The notes below the pieces were generated by a model, which searched no databases, had not been told where the DNA came from, and saw nothing but the letters and a program-made list of their open reading frames with translations. This document shows positions 28,274 through 37,085 of a stretch of DNA of 64,000 bases, piece by piece. How positions within the stretch are numbered: position 1 is the stretch's first letter; the number at the start of each line of letters is the position of its first letter. The position numbers and the translations under genes are program-made. Source of the stretch: Mogibacterium neglectum (GTDB lineage Bacteria > Bacillota > Clostridia > Peptostreptococcales > Anaerovoracaceae); the NCBI RefSeq assembly GCF_030644205.1, contig NZ_CP128647.1, forward strand, positions 744,001 through 808,000. The letters are read 5' to 3'.

Positions 28274-30049
28274 TTGAAAACTAAACCACAATTAAATAAA
28301 AGAAGATGGAAGAAGCGGATTTCTAGTTTTTCCATCTTCTTTTTTGTAGGACTAATACTTGCTAGTCCTGTTTTTGCGGATGAAGGAGATAAATACCTAT
28401 CATTCTATAAAAACAACGCAGATATACTAAAAACAAACACATTATTTTTAGATGCACTTAGAGCTATCTTGTGGTATGGAGTAATTGCATTAGTTAAGCT
28501 AGGGCAAGAAGTACAGAAGCTTTATGATACAGCGTTTGGATTTATAGACTTAACTACAAATAGTGATGTAACCGCATTTGTTAATCAATTCAAGCCTGTA
28601 TTTATAGCTTTAACAGCAGCTGCTCTTGTATATCTAGGAATTATCCTGATATTACACCATGATAAAAAGCCTAATGTTGTTACAAATATTGTTATTGCTG
28701 CTCTTTGTGTATCATGCAGTACCTTTATTTTTAGCTCTTTTAATTCACTTTTAGTGTCATTTAAAGATGGTGTAAACAATACATCAATCAAAAGTGAACA
28801 AGAGGTCTATACGATTGTTAATAACAACAGCTTCGATGTCCTGAAGCTTTATAACAAATATGGTACTGGTCTTAATAAAGGTAAATATGCTAATGGTAAA
28901 GCTGGAATAAACAAAGAAAACTTTGGATATTTTAATATCAACGAAGTTATAAATTACAAAAGTAAACTTCTAGCTTCAGAGGAAAATCCATTTAAGTATA
29001 GAATAGGTTACATACTAGATGGCAAAGCTGGTACGGTAGAAAATTCCAATGGATGGGGAATAAATGAAAATGACGATGCGGATTTTGGTAACGAGTTTTA
29101 CTATCGTTACTCGTTTCAGTTCCTTGTTGCATATATCCAGCTAATAGCACTCATAGTTGTTTATCTGGCAATGTCATATAAGGTTGTCAGAGTAGCATTT
29201 GAGCTTGTAGTAGCTAGGCTACTGGCTTATCTATATTCAGCAGAGTTATCTGGTGGAGAGAAGATAAAGAAGATATTAGCATTTATAAGAGATAGCTATA
29301 TATTACTAGCTGTATCAATCGTGTGTATAAAGGTGTATGTAATCTTTACAACCTTTATAACAAAGACTGCTGGAACTGGTTTTACAGCTGCTATTTTTTC
29401 TCTTTTTCTAGCTTTTACGGTCATAGATGGACCGAATCTAGTTGAAAGGGTACTAGGTATGGATGCTGGATTAAAGTCATCTACAGCGAGAATGATGGCT
29501 GTTGGCGGTATGGCTGTTGCTGGTACTAGAGCAGCAACCAATCTAGGTAAAGGAGTAGGAAGAAAGATTGGTGGCACGCTGAAGAACGCAAGCGATAAAA
29601 AGGCTGCGGATATGGCTAAAGCTGGTGCTACTGGTGCAGCTCTTGGAGCAGCAGACGATAAAGAGAAAAATACTACCAGGGGAAAAGATGGTGCTGGCGG
29701 CACTATGGAAACATCAGGAATTAGTAAAGTAAGTAATACAGAAACTGGTTCTTCAGGAAGCTCTTTTGATAAAGATGTATCTTCTGGTCTATCTACCGAA
29801 GGAGCTGCATCGAGCAGCCTTGCAGATAGAATGGATAGTGCATTAAGTGATAAGCACGAAAACAGGAATTTAGGATCTGAACTACAGAAGTCAAACCACC
29901 ATTCAAAAGCTGGTTCTGAAAGCTTTAATAGTAGAGTAAATAACCTAGATAGACAGCAGACTAGGAAGAATACGGTTGTGACAAGTTCTAAGCCTAGAAC
30001 GATAACTAGATCAAAGAGTAAGTTCATGGATAAGGGAGATAAGAAGTAA
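28274..30049 (+). CDS. VirB6/TrbL-like conjugation membrane protein
   Basis: 591 aa, TTG start behind AAAGGAGAG. An N-terminal signal-type segment (SSFSIFFFVGLILASPVFAD) is followed by about six hydrophobic helices to residue about 400 (including FVNQFKPVFIALTAAALVYL and FLVAYIQLIALIVVYLAMSY), then a low-complexity Gly/Ala/Ser/Lys tail (about 420-591). This architecture is that of the polytopic TrbL/VirB6 channel proteins of Gram-positive conjugation systems. Its stop overlaps the next start (TAATG). It should form the membrane pore of the transfer machine. Confidence 0.75.
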   Translation: MKTKPQLNKRRWKKRISSFSIFFFVGLILASPVFADEGDKYLSFYKNNADILKTNTLFLDALRAILWYGVIALVKLGQEVQKLYDTAFGFIDLTTNSDVTAFVNQFKPVFIALTAAALVYLGIILILHHDKKPNVVTNIVIAALCVSCSTFIFSSFNSLLVSFKDGVNNTSIKSEQEVYTIVNNNSFDVLKLYNKYGTGLNKGKYANGKAGINKENFGYFNINEVINYKSKLLASEENPFKYRIGYILDGKAGTVENSNGWGINENDDADFGNEFYYRYSFQFLVAYIQLIALIVVYLAMSYKVVRVAFELVVARLLAYLYSAELSGGEKIKKILAFIRDSYILLAVSIVCIKVYVIFTTFITKTAGTGFTAAIFSLFLAFTVIDGPNLVERVLGMDAGLKSSTARMMAVGGMAVAGTRAATNLGKGVGRKIGGTLKNASDKKAADMAKAGATGAALGAADDKEKNTTRGKDGAGGTMETSGISKVSNTETGSSGSSFDKDVSSGLSTEGAASSSLADRMDSALSDKHENRNLGSELQKSNHHSKAGSESFNSRVNNLDRQQTRKNTVVTSSKPRTITRSKSKFMDKGDKK

Positions 30050-30342
30050 TGGCAAGAACAGTAACTACGGATTCAATAGAAAGTAGAACTAGCGTAGCAT
30101 TTGGATATGATGTATGGGATCTCTTTTTTCTCATGTTTTACATTGCTCTTATATACTCGCTAAGAATATTTGTGCATCCTAAACTAAGGATTGCATACAT
30201 CATATTTTCAGTATTAGTGGCTATATTTTTAACCACAAGAAGCACGCTCAATAAAAGAAGAAAAAATTATGAGAGTTTATACTTCTTAATTTCAAAAGAT
30301 ATATCCACTTATAGACCATTCTATAGCAGAAAGGATAGATAA
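30049..30342 (+). CDS. PrgI/VirB3-like conjugation protein
   Basis: 97 aa. Two adjacent hydrophobic helices (about 26-45 and 49-64) and a basic C-terminal part (NKRRKNYESLYFLISKD). Size, layout and position directly before the VirB4 genes match the PrgI/VirB3-like small subunit of Gram-positive type IV secretion systems. It overlaps TrbL-like by one base and abuts the next gene, so it is part of a coupled operon. Confidence 0.7.
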   Translation: MARTVTTDSIESRTSVAFGYDVWDLFFLMFYIALIYSLRIFVHPKLRIAYIIFSVLVAIFLTTRSTLNKRRKNYESLYFLISKDISTYRPFYSRKDR

Positions 30343-30942
30343 ATGTTTTCTAAAAAGAAAGAAAAAGAACCTAAAGAGAAGAAAAAGGAAATAATAAAAG
30401 AAACCTTAAGCGTCTTGCCTATCAGAAACTATGATGAAGGTATAGACGCTTTTTCTTTAGAAGATGGCACATATTTAGATCTACTTGAAATCGTTACAAG
30501 AGACAGAGAAAATCTACAGGATGATGTTGTAAGGTTTGATATGTTTACTTTAACTAAATTTGAAAGGCTTTACTCTGGAGATCATAAGATTGTTGGACTT
30601 AATTTTCCAATAAATACTTTATCTCAAAGAAAATACCTAGATAGGAAGCTAAAAAAGACCGCTGATCCAATCAGAAAAGAATGGTTAATGCGAGAATGGG
30701 ATGAACTCGATAGGCTGGAGAGCATGATAGACCGTAAAGAATTCTATTTGTTCTTCTTTGGGAAAACAAAAGACGAACTAGAAAAGAATCGTGGAAATAT
30801 CCTTGGATGGATAGGGTATGGAAGTTCTAGGCTAGTCAAACCTATGGGTAAAGAGAAGAAAATACAGATTATAAGAAAGCTCTGCAATATGAACGCATTA
30901 ATACTTGCAGATGATTTAGTAGAGGATGAAGAATATGAGTAA
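30343..30942 (+). CDS. Conjugation protein preceding VirB4 (N-terminal VirB4-like piece)
   Basis: 199 aa, no membrane helix; a very basic start (MFSKKKEKEPKEKKKEIIKE), then LPIRNYDEGIDAFSLEDGTY and LDLLEIVTRDRENL, similar in style to the first domain of VirB4-type ATPases. Contains EFYLFFFGKTKDELEKN. The next gene supplies the rest of VirB4 including the ATPase core and overlaps this one by up to 17 bases. Either a genuine separate subunit or a VirB4 split in two; both products look intact. Confidence 0.55.
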   Translation: MFSKKKEKEPKEKKKEIIKETLSVLPIRNYDEGIDAFSLEDGTYLDLLEIVTRDRENLQDDVVRFDMFTLTKFERLYSGDHKIVGLNFPINTLSQRKYLDRKLKKTADPIRKEWLMREWDELDRLESMIDRKEFYLFFFGKTKDELEKNRGNILGWIGYGSSRLVKPMGKEKKIQIIRKLCNMNALILADDLVEDEEYE

Positions 30943-32857
30943 GTTCGGTAAAAAGAAAAAGGGGAAATTTAAGACTGAAATTCCGTTAGACGAAGAACTT
31001 TTTGAGTATATCCAACCAGCTGGTGGAATTACTTTTAAAGATCCTAATTATATAACTACAGGGGATGGATATATAAGATGTTTACACCTTTATCAGCTTC
31101 CCAAATTGCTTGATGATTTTTGGCTAGATAACTTCTTTAAGCTAGAGGACTGTATATCTGTAATGGATATACATGCTAAAGATAATGCAGAAGTTAAAAA
31201 GAATATTAACCGTTCTTTGAAGGAAGAATTTGCCAGGGCTAGGACTGCTAAAGACTACATGGAACTTTATGATGCGAAGCTTAGACAAGAGCAGCTTCAA
31301 GGGATGTATGATGAACTAACATCCCTGGGAGAAGTTGTAAAGGATGTAGATATAAGAACCTTTGTAAGTGGAAGAAATCTGGTAGAGCTAGATGATAGAT
31401 GTAAAGAAATCATTTCTAGTCTTGAAGCAGATAGTTACATGACTGCAACAATGCTAAATGAGGGCAAGAGGGAATGGCAAGCTATTTTTGAGCCTTATCA
31501 GACACAGCACAGCAAGATTTTTTCAATGAAAGCACATCCGTTAATGAGTGAACAGGTTGCTATGGGAAATCCGTTCTCATATAGTGAGCTTATAGATGAT
31601 CATGGAGATTTACTTGGATTTACACCAGTTAGTGGTGCAGTTATATTTGACGAGTTCCATAAAACTGCAACGAGAAAACATTACAACTCACTTGTATGCG
31701 GAGATATGGGTTCTGGAAAATCAACCTTCCTGAAGAAAAGGTTTAAGGCTAATGCTGCTAAAGGAAACTTTATAAGAACCTTTGATATTACTGGAGAGTT
31801 TGAAAAGCTGACTAGGGAATTTGGCGGTAAAATTATAAAGTGTAATGGTGAAGATGGTATGCTTAATCCTTTAGAAATACTAAAGGCTGGCGAAGATGAT
31901 TTTACTTCATATAGTAAACATATTTCAAAAGTAGCAACATTCTTCAGGTGTATTTTGCCGCAGACAGATGACCAGATAGTAACTAATCTAGAAATCTTGC
32001 TAAGAGACTTCTATGAATTATATAAGCTAGTGCCAGCTGAAGGTAGAAGTATTACAGGGCAGCCAGCTAAGAACTATCCAACATTTTCAAATTTTCTTTC
32101 TTTTTTAGATGATCAAATTGAGGTTGAGAAAACTAGGAAATACACTAGCAGTGTAGATGCTGGATTAGCACAGAATAAAGCTTTAATTGTTAATCAGATT
32201 AGGGATGCTGTTTCAACAATTGTTGGTAACTATGGATCTATGTTTGATGGACATACTAGCGTAGATAATCTTGTAGATGAAAAGATTGTTACCTTTGACA
32301 TTTCAGATATTAAAGATTTAGGCAATGTGTTTGTTGCTCAGATGTTTAACATGGTTTCACTCTGCTGGGATAACGCTGTTAATAACGGTAGCATAATGAA
32401 ATCCATGTGGGAAAATAAAGAAATTGAACTTGAAGATGTTACGTGCTTCCTTATCCTAATAGACGAAAGTCACAGATGGGTAAATACAAAGATGGTTCAG
32501 ATACTGGAGCTTCTAATCCAGTATCTAAGAGAAGCTAGAAAGTTCTTTGCTGGAATCACTTTTGCTTCTCAGTCAGTAAGAGACTTTGCTCCACAAGGTG
32601 CATCCGATCCACATATTGATAAAATACGTGTCTTATTTGAGCTAACACAGTATAAGTTTATGTTCAAGCAAGACAGCTCTACACTTCCGCTCATTAATGA
32701 TGTTTTTGGAAGTGCATTGTCCTTCTCGCAAGTTGAGAGAATACCATTTCTTGGTATGGGTGACACCATTCTTTCAATATCAGGAGATAGAAGTCTTGAA
32801 TTTAAAGTTTACCTAAATAAGCAGTACGAAGAAAGCATCTTCTCAGGTGGAAGATAA
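30935..32857 (+). CDS. VirB4-family conjugation ATPase
   Basis: About 640 aa. Walker A GDMGSGKST at about residue 255 and Walker B FLILIDESH at about 508, with the motif-rich C-terminal region GITFASQSVRDFAPQG typical of VirB4/TraE ATPases that energise pilus or channel assembly. A start at 30926 is also open; I prefer 30935 because AGAGG lies nine bases upstream. Its 3' end overlaps the CHAP hydrolase start (TAATG). Cytoplasmic, membrane-associated. Confidence 0.9.
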   Translation: MSKFGKKKKGKFKTEIPLDEELFEYIQPAGGITFKDPNYITTGDGYIRCLHLYQLPKLLDDFWLDNFFKLEDCISVMDIHAKDNAEVKKNINRSLKEEFARARTAKDYMELYDAKLRQEQLQGMYDELTSLGEVVKDVDIRTFVSGRNLVELDDRCKEIISSLEADSYMTATMLNEGKREWQAIFEPYQTQHSKIFSMKAHPLMSEQVAMGNPFSYSELIDDHGDLLGFTPVSGAVIFDEFHKTATRKHYNSLVCGDMGSGKSTFLKKRFKANAAKGNFIRTFDITGEFEKLTREFGGKIIKCNGEDGMLNPLEILKAGEDDFTSYSKHISKVATFFRCILPQTDDQIVTNLEILLRDFYELYKLVPAEGRSITGQPAKNYPTFSNFLSFLDDQIEVEKTRKYTSSVDAGLAQNKALIVNQIRDAVSTIVGNYGSMFDGHTSVDNLVDEKIVTFDISDIKDLGNVFVAQMFNMVSLCWDNAVNNGSIMKSMWENKEIELEDVTCFLILIDESHRWVNTKMVQILELLIQYLREARKFFAGITFASQSVRDFAPQGASDPHIDKIRVLFELTQYKFMFKQDSSTLPLINDVFGSALSFSQVERIPFLGMGDTILSISGDRSLEFKVYLNKQYEESIFSGGR

Positions 32858-33489
32858 TGAACCTAAAAAGGCATTTAAAGAAGATTCTCATCGGTTCTGT
32901 TATATCTGTTTTATCATTCATGATAATTCTATCAGCAATCGTTGTTGCAATTACCAGCACTATGCAAAGTGCTGGCGGTGCATGGTATAAGCTTAAAAAA
33001 ACAAATGAGAATACAGAAACTGAAGAAACAGAAAGCGGAGACATTCAGGCTGGTGTAATCAAAGGTAAAAGAACTTCATATCCTTCAGGAGATAACCTCT
33101 TTTACTTTGGTGCAAATCTTAATCCTTGGGTCAGCATGGGTGCAAGACCAGGATATCATAATTGTACCTGGTATGCTTTTGGAAGGTTCGGAGAAATCCT
33201 AGGAAAAAGACCGGCACTTCCTACAGGAAATGCTAATATGTGGTATAGTCATTGTACAGCATACAAAAAAGGTAAGACACCTAAAGTTGGAGCTGTTATA
33301 TGTTGGGATTATACTAATCATGACTGCGGTCATGTTGCCATTGTAGAAGAAGTGAAATCTAATGGTGATATAGTTGTATCTCAATCTGGATGGCGAGGTG
33401 GCAAGTTCTGGATGACGAATGTTACAAAGGCGAGTGGTTACAGACCGCAAGGACGGTATGTGTTTCAAGGCTTTATTTACCAGCCGTAG
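32857..33489 (+). CDS. CHAP-domain peptidoglycan hydrolase of the transfer system
   Basis: 210 aa. One membrane anchor near the N-terminus (about 9-31), an acidic linker, then a CHAP (NlpC/P60-like) cysteine peptidase domain: catalytic Cys in YHNCTWYAFGRFGE (about 102), catalytic His in CGHVAIVEEV (about 158), and the VSQSGWRGGKFW strand. VirB1-like hydrolases of this kind open the cell wall for the conjugation channel. Overlaps VirB4 by one base and is followed 9 bp later by another anchored protein. Confidence 0.85.
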   Translation: MNLKRHLKKILIGSVISVLSFMIILSAIVVAITSTMQSAGGAWYKLKKTNENTETEETESGDIQAGVIKGKRTSYPSGDNLFYFGANLNPWVSMGARPGYHNCTWYAFGRFGEILGKRPALPTGNANMWYSHCTAYKKGKTPKVGAVICWDYTNHDCGHVAIVEEVKSNGDIVVSQSGWRGGKFWMTNVTKASGYRPQGRYVFQGFIYQP

Positions 33490-33498
33490 GAGATAATT

Positions 33499-34026
33499 AT
33501 GAAAAAGTTAAAAGAACTTAATTCAAGACAAGTATTAATACTTGTAGGAATTATAATCATGCTTGGTGTAACAGCTTTTGCTGGAGTGCAGTCCTTTATT
33601 GGAAAGAAGCAACAGAAAAGTTTAAGTGAAGTTAGGAAAGAACTTTCTAATACCGTTTGGCTAGAAGAAACGTCAAATGGAACTAATGTTGTTTACTTCA
33701 GTCCATTTGGAGATATTCTACTTGGAACGAAAAACAAGAAAGGAAAGCTGAACTTAAACACGGTTTATCTAACTTATGAGGTTACAAAGCCAAATAATTT
33801 ATATATCTCAAATCAAGCTGGAAACGATAAAGGAAAAAGCTGGTTTGGAGATCATAAGATAGAGGTAAATGGAGATACATTAAAGCTTGATAATAAGTAT
33901 TATAAGAAGGGGAAGGATGCCACAGGGTGGTATGACTACTCACAAGATCCAGCAAATTGGGAAAGCTTCACCGAAGAAGATATATATGAAATGGATCATC
34001 CAAACAAGACAGATGAAAATGAATAG
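33499..34026 (+). CDS. Membrane-anchored conjugation accessory protein
   Basis: 175 aa: basic N-terminus, one transmembrane helix (LILVGIIIMLGVTAFAGVQS at about 13-32) and an extracellular beta-rich part (TVWLEETSNGTNVVYFSPFG). No known catalytic motif. Position right after VirB4 and the hydrolase suggests a structural role in the transfer apparatus, comparable to the VirB8/TcpC-position proteins, but I see no convincing family match. RBS AGGAGATAATT. Confidence 0.55.
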   Translation: MKKLKELNSRQVLILVGIIIMLGVTAFAGVQSFIGKKQQKSLSEVRKELSNTVWLEETSNGTNVVYFSPFGDILLGTKNKKGKLNLNTVYLTYEVTKPNNLYISNQAGNDKGKSWFGDHKIEVNGDTLKLDNKYYKKGKDATGWYDYSQDPANWESFTEEDIYEMDHPNKTDENE

Positions 34027-34031
34027 AGTTT

Positions 34032-34066
34032 AAAGTACCAGGACAAAGCTGGTACTTTTTCTTTTT
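34032..34066 (+). terminator. Terminator within the ICE-2 transfer region
   Basis: AAAGTACCAG (34032-34041) pairs with CTGGTACTTT (34049-34058), then TTCTTTTTT. Confidence 0.85.
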
Positions 34067-34090
34067 TACTGAAAGTGATGGTGAATCGTT

Positions 34091-34423
34091 ATGAACATGA
34101 GGAAAGTATATTTGCTTAGCAAGGCTAAAGAAAAGGAAAAGTATAAAAAAAAGATTCGAGATAGATATAGAGTTGTTTTTTTAGAGGATGATGTTGATGC
34201 GGATCTAGTTATTCTACCAATTGAGGAAGAAGGAATAACTATAGAGCAGCAAATGTATATAGACGAATTAAAAGAAGGAGCATCCTTAACAATGCTGAGT
34301 TCTAAAGATATTCTGGATGATAATTTTGAACGAGTATTAGATAAAGAGCTTGAAAAGGAAAAATCTCTAGAGAAGTCAAGAAAACAGACTAATGATGACT
34401 TAGATTATGGATTGGAGATATAG
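34091..34423 (+). CDS. Hypothetical 110-aa ICE-2 protein
   Basis: Soluble, highly charged. It begins MNMRKVYLLSKAKEKEKYKK and contains VVFLEDDVDADLVILPIEEE, an alternating pattern like a small Rossmann or receiver-type fold, then an acidic/basic helical tail. It abuts the next membrane gene without a gap (stop TAG, then ATG). Unknown function. Confidence 0.5.
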   Translation: MNMRKVYLLSKAKEKEKYKKKIRDRYRVVFLEDDVDADLVILPIEEEGITIEQQMYIDELKEGASLTMLSSKDILDDNFERVLDKELEKEKSLEKSRKQTNDDLDYGLEI

Positions 34424-35254
34424 ATGGAAAATGCAAGAGAGCTAGAATTAATTGAAAAAAGAGAAAAAATAGAGAGGACAGGAAATAGAATCCTGAAAGG
34501 CTTTTTAATAATTTTCTTTCTTGGTTACGCTGTATTTTTCACATCCAGATTATGGCTTCCAACACCATATGAAGGAGTTGCAATAACACCAATTGGAAAG
34601 TCAGTAACCGTTGAAGATAGGACTTTAACTATTGATAGCTGGAAATACTCGAAAGAGCAGCGAGAAATGGAAATTATAGTCGAAGTGAACAAAACTTCCC
34701 TTGATAGCGTAAATACTTATAAGTGGAGTGTTGCTACTGCCACAGGAAAACTTGATACAAAAGCAGTTCATGAAAGTAAAGATATAGTGGTTCTTAAAGT
34801 AACTAATGTTCCTAGAAGATGGACGGAACTTGCTTTAAATATGAGCTTAAAGCAAGAAGATATGAATAAAGGATTAGAATTTTCTTCCCTAAAGGTATAT
34901 ACAAATGACAAGCACGTTGATTTTGTAAAGAAAATCAAGCACAAGTCAACAAAAGGATATTTAAGAGAAGCTTATCTATCTAAAATAGAAGGTTATAAAG
35001 CACAGCTTAAAACTTTAAGGAAAGAAAAAGCTGCCATTAAAACTAAAATTACAAATGCTGATAAGATGATAAAGGATCTAACTGATAAAATGCAGTATCA
35101 GACACCTAGCGATCAGCAAAAAACTGGTGATGAAATATCTAATATTTCATCTGAACGAGATAGCCTTAATGATAGATTGAAGGAAAAGGATGCTGAAATT
35201 AATGAAATGCAGCAGAGGATTGATATACAAAAAGAGCTTTTAAAAAAGCTCTAA
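34424..35254 (+). CDS. Membrane-anchored coiled-coil protein of ICE-2
   Basis: 276 aa. One transmembrane helix at about 24-43 (GFLIIFFLGYAVFFTS), a beta-rich middle domain (about 50-165; VEDRTLTIDSWKYSKEQREM), and a long C-terminal coiled coil (about 180-276; TLRKEKAAIKTKITNADKMI...). Such single-pass proteins follow the VirB4/hydrolase set in many Gram-positive conjugation loci and may act on the outside face. No catalytic motif seen. It ends 40 bp before the long inverted-repeat structure at 35295. Confidence 0.55.
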   Translation: MENARELELIEKREKIERTGNRILKGFLIIFFLGYAVFFTSRLWLPTPYEGVAITPIGKSVTVEDRTLTIDSWKYSKEQREMEIIVEVNKTSLDSVNTYKWSVATATGKLDTKAVHESKDIVVLKVTNVPRRWTELALNMSLKQEDMNKGLEFSSLKVYTNDKHVDFVKKIKHKSTKGYLREAYLSKIEGYKAQLKTLRKEKAAIKTKITNADKMIKDLTDKMQYQTPSDQQKTGDEISNISSERDSLNDRLKEKDAEINEMQQRIDIQKELLKKL

Positions 35255-35294
35255 AATGTACATTACCTTGTAATGATGTGATTGTATTTCTTCA

Positions 35295-35438
35295 TGTTCT
35301 CTGTGCTGTTATTTTATGCGTTATATAGCTTCTGCAAGTGGCAAGCGGTTGTAAAAAGCTATGCTTTTTCTCCACCGTCTAGTAAGACCACTTGCTTTAC
35401 GCTTTATATAACGCTTTTTTTACAGCTAACAGAGAACA
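35295..35438. repeat. 144-bp nested inverted repeat, rod-like structure
   Basis: Pairing segments from outside in: TGTTCTCTGT (35295-35304) with ACAGAGAACA (35429-35438); GCTGT with ACAGC (35305-35309, 35422-35426); GCGTTATATAGC (35318-35329) with GCTTTATATAACGC (35401-35414); GCAAGTGG (35334-35341) with CCACTTGC (35388-35395); and the tip AAAAAGC-TAT-GCTTTTT (35353-35369). No coding frame. Could be a single-strand origin, a structured RNA, or a replication/transfer signal of ICE-2. Confidence 0.85.
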
Positions 35439-35493
35439 ACAAAGAATTGTTCATCTGAAGAAAGTTAAATGGTTTTCTTGAAAGGAGAAAAAA

Positions 35494-36069
35494 ATGGATA
35501 AGTTTAAAGAAATTACTGCGGTAGAACAAAATAGTTTTGCGGATGAGAGATTTAGCCGCAATGGTGGCGGCTACTTACAACCGCATATCGTATATGATTA
35601 TCAAGGTGAAAAAGTTGAGTTATTTGATAATAACATCGGTGAATATGGGAATGAATACACCGTTGTATATGATGGCTGTGAATTTTGGTATAGCACAAAA
35701 GGAAAAGACGAAGAAGTTTCAACAAACTTTGCAGAAAAGCATAATCAGTTTATTAATGATTGGAATGAGGCTTTTGGACGTAATTATCCTATATGGAACA
35801 GTCATGAAGAAATTGTACGTCCTATCAGGGAAGAAATTCTGTATCAATCTGTAAATTCAACACCAGAACCAGGTGCATTTGCAACATATGCCATAGAAGA
35901 TGGTGATGGTGGATATGTTTCTGCAAGTGTTTCAGAAGATGATTTTGTGGAAGCAATGGGGTATAAAACAATAGAAGATTATCAAGATGGTGACTATGAT
36001 GAGTTTCTATGGACAGACAAGGGTTATGAAATTTTAGGTACCCTTGCAAGAAAAAGACATTTACTATAA
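35494..36069 (+). CDS. Hypothetical 191-aa acidic ICE-2 protein
   Basis: ATG behind TTGAAAGGAGAA, a very good RBS. Acidic, aromatic-rich, no membrane segment; two similar halves may be present (NNIGEYGNEYTVVYDGCEFW and IEDGDGGYVSASVSEDDFVE), suggesting an internal repeat or a small beta fold. Transcribed alone between the long rod structure and a strong terminator. Acidic proteins of ICEs are often DNA mimics or antirestriction proteins, but I have no specific match and assign no role. Confidence 0.55.
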   Translation: MDKFKEITAVEQNSFADERFSRNGGGYLQPHIVYDYQGEKVELFDNNIGEYGNEYTVVYDGCEFWYSTKGKDEEVSTNFAEKHNQFINDWNEAFGRNYPIWNSHEEIVRPIREEILYQSVNSTPEPGAFATYAIEDGDGGYVSASVSEDDFVEAMGYKTIEDYQDGDYDEFLWTDKGYEILGTLARKRHLL

Positions 36070-36084
36070 CTTAAAAAAGTATGA

Positions 36085-36116
36085 TTCTGTGAGGATTAAT
36101 CCTCACAGAAATTTTT
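36085..36116 (+). terminator. Strong terminator after the acidic protein
   Basis: TTCTGTGAGGA (36085-36095) pairs with TCCTCACAGAA (36100-36110), loop TTAA, then ATTTTT. Confidence 0.85.
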
Positions 36117-36152
36117 ACAACACTAAGTGAGTAAATAGAAGGATATTAAAAA

Positions 36153-37085
36153 ATGGCAGACCTTGAAAAACTTAAAGATATAAGCATAGTAGATTATGCT
36201 AGACAAATAGGATTTACACCAATTAAAGTTGGCAGATACTATAGCTTAAAAGAGCATGATTCAGTGCGAATTGACACTAGTCGAAATGTGTTCTTTAGAA
36301 ATTCAACAGGAGAAAAGGGCAGTATTATAGACTTTGTAATGGCTATGCGAGGGATTAGCCTTGGTGCTGCGATTAAAGAATTAAATGGGAATCTAGGCAG
36401 CTTAGAGCCTACAGAGAAAAGAGAAAAGAATTATCCTGATAAGGATAAGCCTACTTCATTACAACTTCCTAATAAGGCTTCGTCTATGAAGAATGTATTT
36501 GCATACTTAGTTAAAACAAGATGTATCAGTCAGAAGCTTGTACAGGAACTTGTAGATAGAGATATGTTATATCAGGACGATAGAAATAATTGTGTATTCG
36601 TATCAAGAAACGAAGAAAACATTGCCGTTTTTGCTACAGTTCGAGGAACAAATACATATAAGCGATGGGTAGGGGATGTATATGGGTGTGACTATTCTCA
36701 TTCTTTCTTCATAGATAATGGAGCTGATAAGCTTGTTGTAGCTGAAAGTGTCATTGATGCGTTATCTTTCATGGATGTAATGAACCAAAGAGGGAATAAT
36801 CATCTTAATTATAACTACCTTGCCTTATCAGGTACAGGTAAGGCGAAAGAAGCTATAGAGTACCATCTTGAAAAGGAAAAATATGGGGAAGTTTTACTAG
36901 CATTAGATAGTGACAATGCTGGTAAAAGAATTACCGCTGAAATGGTTTCACATATCAATGGGATTAAACCAAAAATTAATGTATCAGATTATAACCCTGA
37001 GATATATAAAGATTGGAATGAAGCTCTTGTAGATATGAAACAGACTAAAAAAGAAAGAATAAAAGAGAGGGATGCTGAAATATGA
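36153..37085 (+). CDS. Toprim-domain primase-like protein (DUF3991-type)
   Basis: 310 aa. The N-terminal part (about 1-80: LKDISIVDYARQIGFTPIKV, RIDTSRNVFFRNSTGEKGSI) matches the CHC2-like/DUF3991 region of ICE primases but lacks the zinc cysteines. The Toprim domain follows, with the catalytic glutamate in VVAESVIDALSF (about 196) and the DxD in LALDSDNAGKR (about 252). Likely primes or processes ICE-2 DNA in the recipient. Overlaps the next gene (ATGA), so the two are coupled. Confidence 0.8.
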   Translation: MADLEKLKDISIVDYARQIGFTPIKVGRYYSLKEHDSVRIDTSRNVFFRNSTGEKGSIIDFVMAMRGISLGAAIKELNGNLGSLEPTEKREKNYPDKDKPTSLQLPNKASSMKNVFAYLVKTRCISQKLVQELVDRDMLYQDDRNNCVFVSRNEENIAVFATVRGTNTYKRWVGDVYGCDYSHSFFIDNGADKLVVAESVIDALSFMDVMNQRGNNHLNYNYLALSGTGKAKEAIEYHLEKEKYGEVLLALDSDNAGKRITAEMVSHINGIKPKINVSDYNPEIYKDWNEALVDMKQTKKERIKERDAEI

